64,000 bases of DNA from an uncultured Eubacteriales bacterium (GCA_900545135.1 UQXL01000012.1:1-64000), one strand, 5' to 3'. Numbered from the stretch's first letter, positions 1 to 9,108 are shown. Translations and numbers: made by a program. The notes: generated from the letters alone by a model not told the origin.

Positions 1-267
1 GAAAGATTCAGCCGTGTCAAAGTATTTTACCCTAGGTACTACTGTTACGTAAGTTCCGCCGGAGTTGATGATATCAACGTCCAGGTTGGAAGCGTCGGCT
101 ACAGCGTCGATTCCTGCGAATCCGTTCTCTGAATGGCATGTAACCATTATATCGTCAGGAAGGTAATCAGCAACCATTGTCGGCAGACCGATTCCCAAGT
201 TGATGAATTCACCGTCCTTAAATTCCTTTGCGCATCTCTTCGCAATTCTTGCTTTTAAATCTGCCAT
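1..267 (-). CDS. atoA: CoA-transferase subunit B (AtoA-like), 3' end beyond window
   Basis: Beta subunit of a two-subunit acetoacetate/butyrate-type CoA-transferase. Only the first 89 codons are present; the rest lies left of the window. The visible N-terminus carries a SENGFAG segment, matching the family's catalytic glutamate loop (CoA is carried as a glutamyl thioester), and a GIGLPTMVADYL segment typical of the subunit. The ATG at 267 overlaps the 3' end of the subunit A gene by 13 bases, so translation is coupled. In lysine fermentation such an enzyme moves CoA from butyryl-CoA to acetoacetate. The exact acyl substrate is inferred from the neighbourhood. Confidence 0.85.
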   Translation of the reverse strand, partial: MADLKARIAKRCAKEFKDGEFINLGIGLPTMVADYLPDDIMVTCHSENGFAGIDAVADASNLDVDIINSGGTYVTVVPRVKYFDTAESF

Positions 268-980
268 TTCTTTTCTCCTTCCACGATAGATTCTACCAGA
301 ACGCCTGCGACTGCAAAGTAATCAGGGTCTATCTCACCGATCTCAACCAGCTTTTCAGCAGCGATAACAGTGTGCTTTGAAGCGCCGGCCATTACATAGT
401 TAAAGTTCTTTGTAGCCTTGGAGCAATAGTAGTTTCCGAATTTATCAGCTACTGAAGCTCTTATGAATGAATAGTCTGCGAAAAGAGGCAATTCGAAGAG
501 ATACTTCTTGCCTTCTATTTCTATGACTTTTTTCTTTCTTCCAAGTTCATCAACTTCGGTTTCCATAGGAGTCGCTACGCCTGTAGGAGTGAGCACGCCG
601 CCAAGTCCGTAAGCCGCGGCTCTGATTTTTTCAGCTAAAGTTCCCTGTGGAACCAAAGTGTACTTGAGAGTTCCCTCTGCGATCTGCTCGTTGATTTTAG
701 GGTTAACTCCGATATGGGAAGCAATCAGATGATCAACCATGTGGTTTTCTAAAAGCTTGCCTATACCTCTTGCAGTCTTTCCGCCGAATTCGCCGGCAGG
801 CTGTCCGACGTCAAGTCCACCGTCATTTCCGATAACAGTCAGATGCTTTACTCCCTTTTTTACCAGTGCGTCCATAAGAATTTCAGGAGAACCGGTTCCG
901 AGGAATCCGCCTACCATGATGGTCATACCGTCTTTTACGCCTGCAACTGCTTCATCGGCAGTCATAATTTTGTTAATCAT
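255..980 (-). CDS. atoD: CoA-transferase subunit A (AtoD-like)
   Basis: Alpha subunit of the acetoacetate/butyrate CoA-transferase, about 241 residues, normal for the family. The N-terminal KDGMTIMVGGFLGTGSPE segment is the family's CoA-binding glycine signature, and GGLDVGQPAGE and RAAAYGLGGVLTPTG segments follow. An in-frame GTG lies four codons upstream, but the ATG at 980 is preferred because AAAGGTGA ends eight bases before it. It forms an overlapping pair with the following subunit B gene. It is the last step encoded by the lysine operon in this window, and a strong hairpin separates it from kamE. Confidence 0.9.
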   Translation of the reverse strand: MINKIMTADEAVAGVKDGMTIMVGGFLGTGSPEILMDALVKKGVKHLTVIGNDGGLDVGQPAGEFGGKTARGIGKLLENHMVDHLIASHIGVNPKINEQIAEGTLKYTLVPQGTLAEKIRAAAYGLGGVLTPTGVATPMETEVDELGRKKKVIEIEGKKYLFELPLFADYSFIRASVADKFGNYYCSKATKNFNYVMAGASKHTVIAAEKLVEIGEIDPDYFAVAGVLVESIVEGEKKWQI

Positions 981-1136
981 GTTATAAATCACCTTTCTTA
1001 AAATTTGCCCATATGCCTAATACATATACTCTACCGCAATTTAAGGTCAATGTCAATGAGCCTTGACCATATTTTAACGATCATGCTCCTTGCGCCCCTG
1101 CGCAGTCAGCAGCTCCTGCTTTTATAAGCTTTATCT

Positions 1137-1164
1137 CAGCCGGCCGCGAATCCGCGGCCGGCTG
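1137..1164 (-). promoter_or_regulatory. GC-rich intercistronic hairpin between kamE and atoD
   Basis: A 12-bp perfect stem (CAGCCGGCCGCG with its complement) closes a 4-base AATC loop. No T-run follows on the minus strand, so it is not a normal intrinsic terminator. Its place between two genes of the operon suggests an mRNA stabiliser, a processing boundary or a partial attenuator. The role is inferred. Confidence 0.6.
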
Positions 1165-1204
1165 CTTGTCTGTCGGTCTGCTGTTGTTTCGCTTCGGCTC
1201 AGTA

Positions 1205-1999
1205 TTATCTGTCGGCCATGTTAGGCTTCTTTTCCCAGCCGCGCTTCTGTACTTCCTGCATTATGTAAGACATAACGTGCTCTGCATATTTTCCAGGGCC
1301 GAAACCTGCGTCATAACCCAGCTCCTGAGCCAGCTCGTGAGAAATTCTAGGTCCGCCGCATGTCAGGATAACCTTATCACGGATACCCTCTGCTTCAACC
1401 AGTTCAACCATCTTGGTCAGCTGCTTGATGTGGATGTCTTTCTGAGTTACAGTCTGAGAAACGAGAATAGCATCGGCGTTTACTTCCTTAGCCTTGGCGA
1501 TCAGCGCTTCGCAAGGAACCTGCGAACCCATGTTGTAAGGAACTACGTGCTTGAATCTTTCAAGTCCGAAGTGTCCGTGGAAACCTTTCATCTGGATTAT
1601 AGCGTCGATACCTACAGTGTGAGCGTCGGATTCGATGGAAGCTCCCACTACGACGATATCTCTGCCGATATTGTCTCCTATCCATTCTCCGCATTCTACA
1701 CGGTCCATAACGGTGCCTTCTACCTTAGGAACCTTGATAGCTGTGTAGTCTATAGTCGGCTGTGCTGAACCGTAAACGTTGAAGAATGTATATCCCTTTG
1801 TAAGCTCGCAGTAGTAAGCTACGTTAGGCTCTTCAAGTCCTAATTTCTTAGCGTACTGCTTTGCGCATTCTTCAGCTTCTTCGCCGTAAGGAACCGGAAG
1901 CGTGAACGCCAGCTGAACTTTACCGTCATTCAAAGCGTCGCCGTAAGGCTTGACGCATGTCAAATCAACCTGAGTAGTTGCTGTTTTATTATCTGCCAT
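1205..1999 (-). CDS. kamE: Lysine 5,6-aminomutase beta subunit
   Basis: Adenosylcobalamin- and PLP-dependent D-lysine (or beta-lysine) 5,6-aminomutase, small subunit, 264 residues. It moves the terminal amino group in lysine fermentation, converting 3,6-diaminohexanoate (beta-lysine) to 3,5-diaminohexanoate. The C-terminal half is a Rossmann cobalamin domain with the DxHxxG motif seen as DAHTVG near residue 128, in which the histidine ligates cobalt. The ATG at 1999 has AGGGAGG upstream. In-frame codons further upstream overlap kamD and are not conserved-looking. It lies 13 bases after kamD, its obligate partner. Confidence 0.95.
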   Translation of the reverse strand: MADNKTATTQVDLTCVKPYGDALNDGKVQLAFTLPVPYGEEAEECAKQYAKKLGLEEPNVAYYCELTKGYTFFNVYGSAQPTIDYTAIKVPKVEGTVMDRVECGEWIGDNIGRDIVVVGASIESDAHTVGIDAIIQMKGFHGHFGLERFKHVVPYNMGSQVPCEALIAKAKEVNADAILVSQTVTQKDIHIKQLTKMVELVEAEGIRDKVILTCGGPRISHELAQELGYDAGFGPGKYAEHVMSYIMQEVQKRGWEKKPNMADR

Positions 2000-2012
2000 T
2001 ACTTTGACCTCC

Positions 2013-3566
2013 CTATTCATGATCCATAAACAATTCGATGAACGGATTGAAGTAGTTTTCACCCTTAGTGCAAACGCCCTCAAGTCCGTGTCCGCCGTCG
2101 AATGGACGCTTTACGCCGCCGAATATACCTTTTTCAATAGTTGAGAACAGGCCTTCTTTTTCAACCTCGGCGAGAAGATCGTCCGCTTTCTTGAGAACTT
2201 CCTGAGCACGGCTCTGGATTATTCCGCCTTCCTTGAATTCTACTTCGTCGCCTATATGTCTGCAGTTATTGAAGATATATTTCGCGTTTTCGATGGAAAG
2301 GTATCTGTCCTGCATGAGCGGAGTGTGGATAGCTTCTGTCAGCATTCCTGTCAGCAGTATGGACTGGTTGGACCATACGCTTACAAGGTTGAACAGAGCG
2401 TCCTGCAGATGTCCTCTGAAAATATTTCCTGTCATGAACTTTGTAGGAGGCATGTATTTTAATCTTGCCTTAGGGAAGATTTCTCTTGCCATCTGAGCCT
2501 GAGCCAGTTCGAGCAGGAAGCCGTCTTCTGTGGACGGATCCATTTCAAAGGCGTGTCCAAGTCCCATCTGTTCTTCAGGAATGTTGGCCAGTACCGCGAA
2601 CTGCTCGTTGATGAACTGGGAAGCGGTTACTGTATGCGCTGCTTCGATGGCGTCATCTGTAGTCAGATAGTTGTCTTCTCCGGAGTTGAAGATGATGCCG
2701 CAGTATCCTATGATGACTCTGGACATAAACTGGTCTACCAGAGTTCTCTGCATGTTGATGTCTCTGAACAGTATGCCGTAAATAGCGTCGTTAAGCATCA
2801 TGTCCAGTCTTTCGAGAGCTCCCATGGCAGCGATCTCAGGCATGCACATACCGGAGGAGTAGTTGCAGAGTCTGATGTATCTGCCCACTTCTTCGCCGAC
2901 TTCGTCGAGGGCCTTTCTCATGATTCTGAAGTTTTCCTGAGTAGCGTATGTACCGCCGAAACCTTCTGTGGTAGGGCCGTAAGGAACGTAGTCAAGGAGC
3001 GACTGGGCTGTCGTTCTTATAACGGCTATTACGTCGGCTCCCTGTCTGGCCGCGGCCTGAGCCTGGATAACGTCCTCATAGATATTACCTGTAGCTACGA
3101 TTACATAGATGTAAGGTTCAGGACCTTCGCCGATGGTGTTCAGGTATTCCTGACGCTTTGCTTTCTGCATATCGATTCTTTCAAAAGTTTTCTTGATTGC
3201 AGGCTTCAAAGCCTCGGCAGCTTCTGACTGAGGGCATGTAGGAAGCTTGGTGATTTCAAGCTTGCCGGCAGCCATCTCCTCTGCTATCTCCTGAGCAGAT
3301 TTACCTGTCTGAACCATTGCGTTTCCCATCCAGTAAGCTGCGCCTGTAGGCAGTGCGCCGGCTTCCTTAATCTGATCTACAACCACGTTAGGAAGCGGCG
3401 TATCGACGTCGTCGACGCCGTCGACACCCAAAAGTCTTACGATTGTTCTCTCCGTGGATACAGTTGTGTGACGCTCGATGAATTCCTGCATGTCGTGAGC
3501 GATGTTTGCCGCGTGCTGGCGAGCGCTGTCAACAACTTTCGGGTCAAGATTTAATTTGCTTTTCAT
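2013..3566 (-). CDS. kamD: Lysine 5,6-aminomutase alpha subunit
   Basis: Large subunit of lysine 5,6-aminomutase, 517 residues, as expected for the family. The N-terminus (KLNLDPKVVDSARQHAANIA) and the central substrate/PLP barrel segments match KamD as I know it. It forms the catalytic heterotetramer with KamE, the next gene. The ATG at 3566 has AAGGAG upstream. The gene follows kamC by 11 bases within one leftward operon. Confidence 0.95.
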   Translation of the reverse strand: MKSKLNLDPKVVDSARQHAANIAHDMQEFIERHTTVSTERTIVRLLGVDGVDDVDTPLPNVVVDQIKEAGALPTGAAYWMGNAMVQTGKSAQEIAEEMAAGKLEITKLPTCPQSEAAEALKPAIKKTFERIDMQKAKRQEYLNTIGEGPEPYIYVIVATGNIYEDVIQAQAAARQGADVIAVIRTTAQSLLDYVPYGPTTEGFGGTYATQENFRIMRKALDEVGEEVGRYIRLCNYSSGMCMPEIAAMGALERLDMMLNDAIYGILFRDINMQRTLVDQFMSRVIIGYCGIIFNSGEDNYLTTDDAIEAAHTVTASQFINEQFAVLANIPEEQMGLGHAFEMDPSTEDGFLLELAQAQMAREIFPKARLKYMPPTKFMTGNIFRGHLQDALFNLVSVWSNQSILLTGMLTEAIHTPLMQDRYLSIENAKYIFNNCRHIGDEVEFKEGGIIQSRAQEVLKKADDLLAEVEKEGLFSTIEKGIFGGVKRPFDGGHGLEGVCTKGENYFNPFIELFMDHE

Positions 3567-3577
3567 CCTTTTTCTCC

Positions 3578-5332
3578 TTATCTGATATATTTTTTCGCTC
3601 CTTCTATAATTGCTTTGTCGATTCCGAGCATAGCAGCTATACTTAGAGCATCCTTAGGTACTTGTGCTTCATTGTCCACTCTGCACAGACGGTAGTCCAT
3701 GTACTTGGATATTATATTTATCCTGTCGCGACGGTTCGCGTACTGTATCTCGCTGTTGAGCTTGGTAAAATCGCAGTCGGCCAGTCCTCTGACCTGCATA
3801 TTTACTATGCCTTCACGCTCGGTTACAGACTCGAAGTGGGTCGTTATCAGGGAAATATACGGTTTTTCGATCAGATAGTCCACAAGACTCTTGGTCAAAG
3901 CGGTTCCCTCGGTCGGATTTGTTCCCGAGGCTATCTCATCTATCAGTATCAGGCTTCTTTCCTGTCCGTGGTCTAATATCTCTTTCAGCTCTTCCATTTC
4001 CGAGCCGAAGCTGGATAAGCCTCTCTCTACAGACTGGGAATCACCTATGAGAATCTGCATGTAGTTGGAAAGCCCGACTTTAGCTTTTTTAGCCGGCACG
4101 AAGAAGCCGTACTGAGCCATGATCGGTATCTGCCCCGCCAGCTTGAGAGATATGGTCTTTCCTCCCATGTTGGCTCCAGTTATCAGCGTGACGCCGTCTT
4201 TCAGCGCCAGCGACACAGGGCAGTATTCCTTCCCCTTAGATTTTATGATATCCTCCACCTGGAGGTTTCTGCCGTCTTCAAACTCGATCACATGCTCCTG
4301 GGATATTTCAGGTTTGACCAGGCTGTGTTTGATCGAATATATGGCTCTGGCCAGAGCCAGGTCGAGGGCTCCCATCTTATCGCAGTTTGCCAGGATGACA
4401 TCGGCTTTCTGTGAGATCTTTCTGGAAAGCTCTTCTCTTATCCTTTCCTCCTCGACTTCGATGTCGGAGTTTATCTTTTCGACTTCGTTTATGTAACGAT
4501 AGATTTCTTCTGTCGGCTTGAGCTGAAGCGTGACGCTCATGTAATCCTGATCTACTATTTCCAGTTCCTCAAGAGATTGGATTTTGTCAAAGTCAGGATG
4601 AGACTTGGCCACCACTATGTCAAACTTTGGGGTAAGCTGAACTCCGTGTTCACGGCGCAGTCTTTCTCTTGCCTGCTTCTGTTCTTTTCTTATGAGAAGT
4701 TCGTATTCGCGTTTTTTCCCTCTGTATTCTCCCAGGAGAGGGCTGAATTCATCGTATATGTAGAAAGTATTTAGCCTGTCTCTTCTCGGGTCGAGCTCGT
4801 CGAGCATGTCTTCCGTATCTTCAAGGAAATATTCCTCCGGTACGGTTTCTACCACCGGAGCGTTTTCGTCGGCCTGAAACAGCAGTTCATCTTCTTCCTG
4901 ACCGTCTCCTGCGGCTTCCTTACATTCGGAAACACAGTGGCTACCCTTGTAATCTCCTATCTCGTGCTCGATGGTAAGCTTGCGCAGCTGTCTCATCTGC
5001 AGAAGCAGGGATTTCACCTCAAAAAGCTCCACCATGGAAAGCGCGGCGCTTCCGCTCCTCTGTACGGTAAGGGAGGGGTCCTTCACCTCCATGAAAACTT
5101 CCCGTATCTTATCTGTCAGAGTCTTATTCTGCTTTACAAATTCGATCATCCTGGCAACGCGGTCCAGCTCTGCGCGAAGCTCCTCTTCCTGACCGGGATA
5201 GTACGGCTGGATTTCCTTGAGCTGTTTTTTCCCAAAAGGAGTATTGAGGTCGAGATTGAACATGACGTAATCAAGTCCTGTCTCGCGTCTTGTCTTGACG
5301 TTAGCCAGTCTTCTGTTCTTGCCTTGTATCAT
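3578..5332 (-). CDS. kamC: MutS-family ATPase of the lysine aminomutase cluster (KamC-like)
   Basis: A 584-residue protein with a C-terminal MutS-type ABC ATPase: Walker A TGANMGGKT near residue 390, Walker B ILIDEIASGTNPTEG near 470, and an H-loop TTHF about 30 residues later. The N-terminal MutS mismatch-recognition and connector domains are not visible; instead there is a lysine/glutamate-rich helical region (about residues 50-300), probably a clamp-like coiled coil. The gene sits in the kamA-B-C-D-E order known from lysine fermenters. A chaperone or reactivase role for the B12 enzyme is a proposal, not shown here. It starts two bases after the kamB stop, so translation is coupled. Confidence 0.8.
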   Translation of the reverse strand: MIQGKNRRLANVKTRRETGLDYVMFNLDLNTPFGKKQLKEIQPYYPGQEEELRAELDRVARMIEFVKQNKTLTDKIREVFMEVKDPSLTVQRSGSAALSMVELFEVKSLLLQMRQLRKLTIEHEIGDYKGSHCVSECKEAAGDGQEEDELLFQADENAPVVETVPEEYFLEDTEDMLDELDPRRDRLNTFYIYDEFSPLLGEYRGKKREYELLIRKEQKQARERLRREHGVQLTPKFDIVVAKSHPDFDKIQSLEELEIVDQDYMSVTLQLKPTEEIYRYINEVEKINSDIEVEEERIREELSRKISQKADVILANCDKMGALDLALARAIYSIKHSLVKPEISQEHVIEFEDGRNLQVEDIIKSKGKEYCPVSLALKDGVTLITGANMGGKTISLKLAGQIPIMAQYGFFVPAKKAKVGLSNYMQILIGDSQSVERGLSSFGSEMEELKEILDHGQERSLILIDEIASGTNPTEGTALTKSLVDYLIEKPYISLITTHFESVTEREGIVNMQVRGLADCDFTKLNSEIQYANRRDRINIISKYMDYRLCRVDNEAQVPKDALSIAAMLGIDKAIIEGAKKYIR

Positions 5333-5334
5333 AA

Positions 5335-6354
5335 TTACATCCTTACATCTACAATAGGAATATCAGGTATTGCTTTCTGCATTTCTTCCAGGAGGAATCT
5401 GTTGTCAAAGGTGTATCCCGCCGGAGCCCACGGATTGACCGTGATGGCGGCTATATCGATGTTTTTCAGAACGCTTACGCGGAAGCCTTTCTTTCTGAAA
5501 ATGCCCCAGTCCATAGCGCTCACGAAAATCTTGGTCGGATCCTTGAGCACGAACTGAACCTGTTTGAGATTCTTCAGGCTTATGTCTGAAATAACACTGT
5601 TGGTAAAAGCTCCCGGAATATATATATATCTAGTATCCTCGTCTATGGCTCCGTTTATTTCTTTGGCGGCTCCAAGGCCGGTTGCCAGATCCAGCTTTGT
5701 CACCTTGCCGTCGCCGTCTACGAGCATAATCTTGTTGTCGGAATTATTGTCTTCTATCGCCTTTCTTACGACGCCTTCCTCAAGCTCAGGCGTTCTGTAT
5801 AAGTTGACGACATGGGCAGTTTCTTCCACCACTTTGTTGAGTTTTCTGGAAAGCACTGCTCCGGTTGATAGTATGATCGCGTCGGATGTGTCCGGTGACG
5901 CGATGGATTTTCTGTCGATCGCTCCGTCGATGAGGATAAGCTGGCAGCCAAGGCCGAGCATATCATCGCAGAGCATTTTTTGTTCCGCGTTTATAACCGG
6001 TCCGGCGATCTGCACATAGCCGGCTTCCCTTACGCGGCATATCAGGAGTTCTCCTATGGCGGTGGAATACTTGGTCTTTCTTATGACTTCCAGTCCGGCG
6101 TCGGCCAGGTCGTAAAGAAGCGTCGGCACTGCCACCAGCATATCCTGATCTAAGTAAACTCTTGGCTTTTCAGTTCCTGTAACTAAATCCTGTGTTTCTC
6201 CGTCCCTGCCCGTCGATGTGATACCGAGCATCACTCCCTCGTCTATGGCTTCTTCTATGAGGTAGTTGAGCGCCGTAGTCTTTCCGGCATTTTTAGCCAT
6301 TCCCACGATGGAAAGGGTTTTGTATTTAGTTGACAGGTCGTATAAAAGCCCCAT
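5335..6354 (-). CDS. kamB: P-loop ATPase of the lysine aminomutase cluster (KamB-like)
   Basis: A 339-residue P-loop protein. Residues about 14-35 read TLSIVGMAKNAGKTT, a Walker A (GxxxxGKT) close to the N-terminus. No membrane segment or secretion signal is seen. It always travels with the MutS-like kamC in lysine (and related ornithine) aminomutase clusters, to my knowledge, and here the two are separated by two bases. The biochemical role is not established. A partner ATPase for aminomutase assembly or cofactor exchange is the likely idea. The ATG at 6354 has GAGGAC upstream. Confidence 0.75.
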   Translation of the reverse strand: MGLLYDLSTKYKTLSIVGMAKNAGKTTALNYLIEEAIDEGVMLGITSTGRDGETQDLVTGTEKPRVYLDQDMLVAVPTLLYDLADAGLEVIRKTKYSTAIGELLICRVREAGYVQIAGPVINAEQKMLCDDMLGLGCQLILIDGAIDRKSIASPDTSDAIILSTGAVLSRKLNKVVEETAHVVNLYRTPELEEGVVRKAIEDNNSDNKIMLVDGDGKVTKLDLATGLGAAKEINGAIDEDTRYIYIPGAFTNSVISDISLKNLKQVQFVLKDPTKIFVSAMDWGIFRKKGFRVSVLKNIDIAAITVNPWAPAGYTFDNRFLLEEMQKAIPDIPIVDVRM

Positions 6355-6373
6355 TTTATGTCCTCATTTCGCG

Positions 6374-6408
6374 CCTTTGGGGAGGCCGCGACAGACCTCC
6401 CCTAAAGG
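6374..6408 (-). promoter_or_regulatory. Intercistronic hairpin between kamA and kamB
   Basis: An inverted repeat, CCTTTGGGGAGG paired with CCTCCCC-T-AAAGG, closes a 10-base loop. On the coding (minus) strand there is no T-run after it, so it is more likely a stabiliser or processing site for the upstream kdd-kamA message than a terminator. This would allow more enzyme than accessory protein. The role is inferred. Confidence 0.55.
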
Positions 6409-6430
6409 TAACTTTTGTTTTTTTAAGAAA

Positions 6431-7690
6431 TTAGTGTTTATTTCTTTCGTGTCTTGCCAGATTGCTTGGCTCCATGGACTTGATTTCAGGTCCTTCGCCC
6501 AGAGCTGAAACACCCTGGTATTTATAAGTCTTCTTGCCTGTGCAGTAATCGCATGTGCAAGGAAGATCAGGCAGCTGTGACTCTGTGTAAGTAGTGATAA
6601 CGCCTTCGTAGTTTCTCAGGATAACCTTGTGAGGAGTCTGGGAAATTACGTACTGAGGCATTACAGGAGTCTTTCCGCCGCCGCCAGGAGCGTCTACTAC
6701 GAAAGTAGGAACGGCATATCCTGAAGTATGTCCTCTCAGACCTTCGATGATCTCGATACCCTTGGCAACAGAAGTTCTGAAGTGCTCGATACCGATTGAA
6801 AGGTCGCAGATATAGATGTAGTAAGGTCTTACTCTGTTCTTAACAAGCTCGTGTACCAGGTCTCTCATGATGTGCTTGCAGTCGTTGACTCCCCTTAAGA
6901 GTACAGACTGGTTGCCGAGAGGGATACCTGCGTCTGCCAGCTTTCTCAGAGCTTCCATAGCGTCCGGAGTCATTTCCTTTGGATGGTTGAAGTGAGTGTT
7001 CAGCCAGATAGGATGATACTTCTTCAGCATGTTGCAGAGATCGTCTGTGATTCTCTGAGGCATAACTACAGGAGTTCTGGAGCCGATTCTTACGATTTCT
7101 ACGTGAGGAATCTTTCTCAGTTCGCTGATGATGTATTCAAGAGTGTCGTCCTCTACCAGGAGAGCGTCTCCGCCGGAGAGCAGAACGTCTCTTACCTGAG
7201 GAGTTCTTCTTATGTAATCGATACATGCGTCGATATCTTCTCTTGATCTTGCGCCGTCAGTTTCTCCGGCAAGTCTTCTTCTCGTGCAGTGTCTGCAGTA
7301 CATTGAGCACTGGTCTGTGATCAGGAAGAGAACTCTGTCCGGATATCTGTGAGTCAGGCCAGGAGCAGGGGAGTCAGCGTCCTCGTGCAGAGGGTCAGCG
7401 TCGTCAGCTTCTGATCTGTGCATTTCAGCAAGCGTAGGAACAGCCTGCATTCTTACAGGGCATCTAGGATCGTCAGGATCCATCAGGGAAGCATAGTAAG
7501 GCGTGATACCTACTCTGAATCCGCCCATAACTTTTTCGATGTCAGCCTTTTCCTGTTCGGTAAGGTTTACAACTTGGCAAATATCTTCTACAGTAGTAAG
7601 TCTGTGTTCAACCTGCCAATGCCAGTCGTTCCACTGTTCGTCTGTTACTCCCTTAAACAAAGGAATGTCTTTCCAATTTCTAATTGCCAT
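6431..7690 (-). CDS. kamA: L-lysine 2,3-aminomutase
   Basis: Radical SAM and PLP enzyme that converts L-lysine to L-beta-lysine, the first step of lysine fermentation. The protein has 419 residues. CSMYCRHC near residue 130 is the CxxxCxxC [4Fe-4S] motif, and PGGGGK near residue 337 holds the PLP lysine, as in the Clostridium subterminale enzyme. A C-terminal cysteine pair (CTCDYC) fits the family's zinc site. The ATG at 7690 has AAGGAG at proper distance; an earlier in-frame start would lie inside the ribosome binding region. It lies 33 bases after kdd. Confidence 0.97.
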   Translation of the reverse strand: MAIRNWKDIPLFKGVTDEQWNDWHWQVEHRLTTVEDICQVVNLTEQEKADIEKVMGGFRVGITPYYASLMDPDDPRCPVRMQAVPTLAEMHRSEADDADPLHEDADSPAPGLTHRYPDRVLFLITDQCSMYCRHCTRRRLAGETDGARSREDIDACIDYIRRTPQVRDVLLSGGDALLVEDDTLEYIISELRKIPHVEIVRIGSRTPVVMPQRITDDLCNMLKKYHPIWLNTHFNHPKEMTPDAMEALRKLADAGIPLGNQSVLLRGVNDCKHIMRDLVHELVKNRVRPYYIYICDLSIGIEHFRTSVAKGIEIIEGLRGHTSGYAVPTFVVDAPGGGGKTPVMPQYVISQTPHKVILRNYEGVITTYTESQLPDLPCTCDYCTGKKTYKYQGVSALGEGPEIKSMEPSNLARHERNKH

Positions 7691-7723
7691 TTTTTTCTCC
7701 TTTTTAAATTTCAAAATTTGAAA

Positions 7724-8791
7724 TTAAGCATACATTTCTTCAAACAGTTTTCTTAAGCCTTCGTGCTCTCTCAGGTCCTGAAGAGTGATTGCAGCGTGGC
7801 CCTTAGTGTATCCGTTGCCGACGATCATGTTAACGTCTTTGCCAACGCCTTCTGCTCCGAGCGCAGCCTTAGTGAAGCTGGTTGCCATTGAGAAGAAGTA
7901 AACGGTTCCGTTGTCTTTGCAGGAAAGGATTGAACCCATTTCAGTGTTCTCGATGTTTACGCAGTTGATAACTACATCATACAGCTCTCCGTTGGTCAGT
8001 TCCATAGCCTTGTTGTACATTCCCACAGCATCTGTAGCGTCCATGTGGAAGTATTCGTCAGCCAGGTCAAGAGCTCTTGCTCTGTCTTCTGATTTCTGTG
8101 AACCTGCTGCGCAAACTACCAGGCCTGTAACGCCGGCTCTCTTCTTTGCTTCGTATAAGCAGAGCAGTCCGGATTTTCCGCCGCCGCCGATAACCAGGAT
8201 CTTCTGACCTGACTGGCAGAGCTTAGCAGCCTGTGCAGGAGCTCCTGCTACGTCCAGTGCTGAAAGAGCAAGTCCTTCCGGCATATCGTCAGGAATGATT
8301 CCGTAGATACCGCTCTGGAACAGGATAGCCTGGCCCTTGATGTCAACCTGGTCGATGGAAGGTCTCATTTCGAGGATCTCGTCGATCTTCAGCGGAGTCA
8401 GTGACAGGGATACTAATGTAGCAATCTTGTCGCCTACTTTAAGATCGCCTTTGTAAGCAGGTCCGATCTCCTTAACTGTTCCCAGAAGCATTCCGCCGGA
8501 ACCAGTCCAAGGGTTCTTATGCTTACCAGCTTTTGCTACGATGTCAAGCATAGTCTGCTTAACTTTCTCCTGATCTTCAGGGGAGTTCTCGATGTCAGCA
8601 GGCTTCTTGCCGTTGCATGATCTTCTTACGATTTCAGTGAATGAAGCTGAGTCAACGTTTAAAGTCTGAACGTCGATCAGAACTTCGTTATCGTAGATTT
8701 CCATGGTGTTGTCAATAACGTCTGCTGGCTGTGGCAGTACTCCCTTTGGGGAGATTACTCTGTGAGTACCGTAAGGGCATCCTTTTTTCAT
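7724..8791 (-). CDS. kdd: L-erythro-3,5-diaminohexanoate dehydrogenase
   Basis: NAD(P)-dependent oxidative deamination of 3,5-diaminohexanoate to 5-amino-3-oxohexanoate (EC 1.4.1.11). About 355 residues. An N-terminal GroES-like domain is followed by a Rossmann domain with ILVIGGGGKSG near residue 203. The start at 8791 has AGGAGG upstream. It is the first gene of the leftward lysine operon and follows a sigma-54 promoter about 200 bases upstream. A paralogue of the entire protein forms the sensor half of the neighbouring regulator. Confidence 0.95.
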   Translation of the reverse strand: MKKGCPYGTHRVISPKGVLPQPADVIDNTMEIYDNEVLIDVQTLNVDSASFTEIVRRSCNGKKPADIENSPEDQEKVKQTMLDIVAKAGKHKNPWTGSGGMLLGTVKEIGPAYKGDLKVGDKIATLVSLSLTPLKIDEILEMRPSIDQVDIKGQAILFQSGIYGIIPDDMPEGLALSALDVAGAPAQAAKLCQSGQKILVIGGGGKSGLLCLYEAKKRAGVTGLVVCAAGSQKSEDRARALDLADEYFHMDATDAVGMYNKAMELTNGELYDVVINCVNIENTEMGSILSCKDNGTVYFFSMATSFTKAALGAEGVGKDVNMIVGNGYTKGHAAITLQDLREHEGLRKLFEEMYA

Positions 8792-8986
8792 TGTTTTTAT
8801 CCTCCTAGAAATATTATTTATTGTGATTTTATACCTGAATTGTGACAGGCATAAGTTGCTATGATAATTATATATCAAATTTTAGCGAGTTTCCATAATA
8901 AAATCAGTTTTTTCAATTTTTCACGGCTGACTTGCTGAATTTGTTCAAATTATCATTTTGCATTGTTCAGCTAGTTAAATAAAAAA

Positions 8987-9002
8987 AGCAAAATTCATGC
9001 CA
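8987..9002 (-). promoter_or_regulatory. Sigma-54 (-24/-12) promoter for the kdd-kam-ato operon
   Basis: Read on the minus strand this is TGGCATGAATTTTGCT, with GG and GC in the invariant GG-N10-GC spacing and TTGC at -12. It predicts a start of transcription near 8976 and a leader of about 185 bases before kdd. The adjacent gene is a sigma-54 activator, which supports the call. Confidence 0.85.
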
Positions 9003-9108
9003 AGGTCCTTTTCCCAGTCTTTTCGTGACCCTTTTGCCTTAGCGTCCGACTTTTTTGTTGGTTTTCAACATTTTCTAGTCTTTTTATTTGTGCTTATTCA
9101 TCAACGAG

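Noticed and set aside
3578..5332. DNA mismatch repair MutS or MutS2
   Set aside because: Only the ATPase matches; the recognition domain of MutS and the Smr domain of MutS2 are absent, and the neighbours are lysine-pathway genes.
8800..8986. B12 riboswitch in the kdd leader
   Set aside because: The pathway uses adenosylcobalamin, but no B12-box-like conserved segment was found in the 185-base leader.
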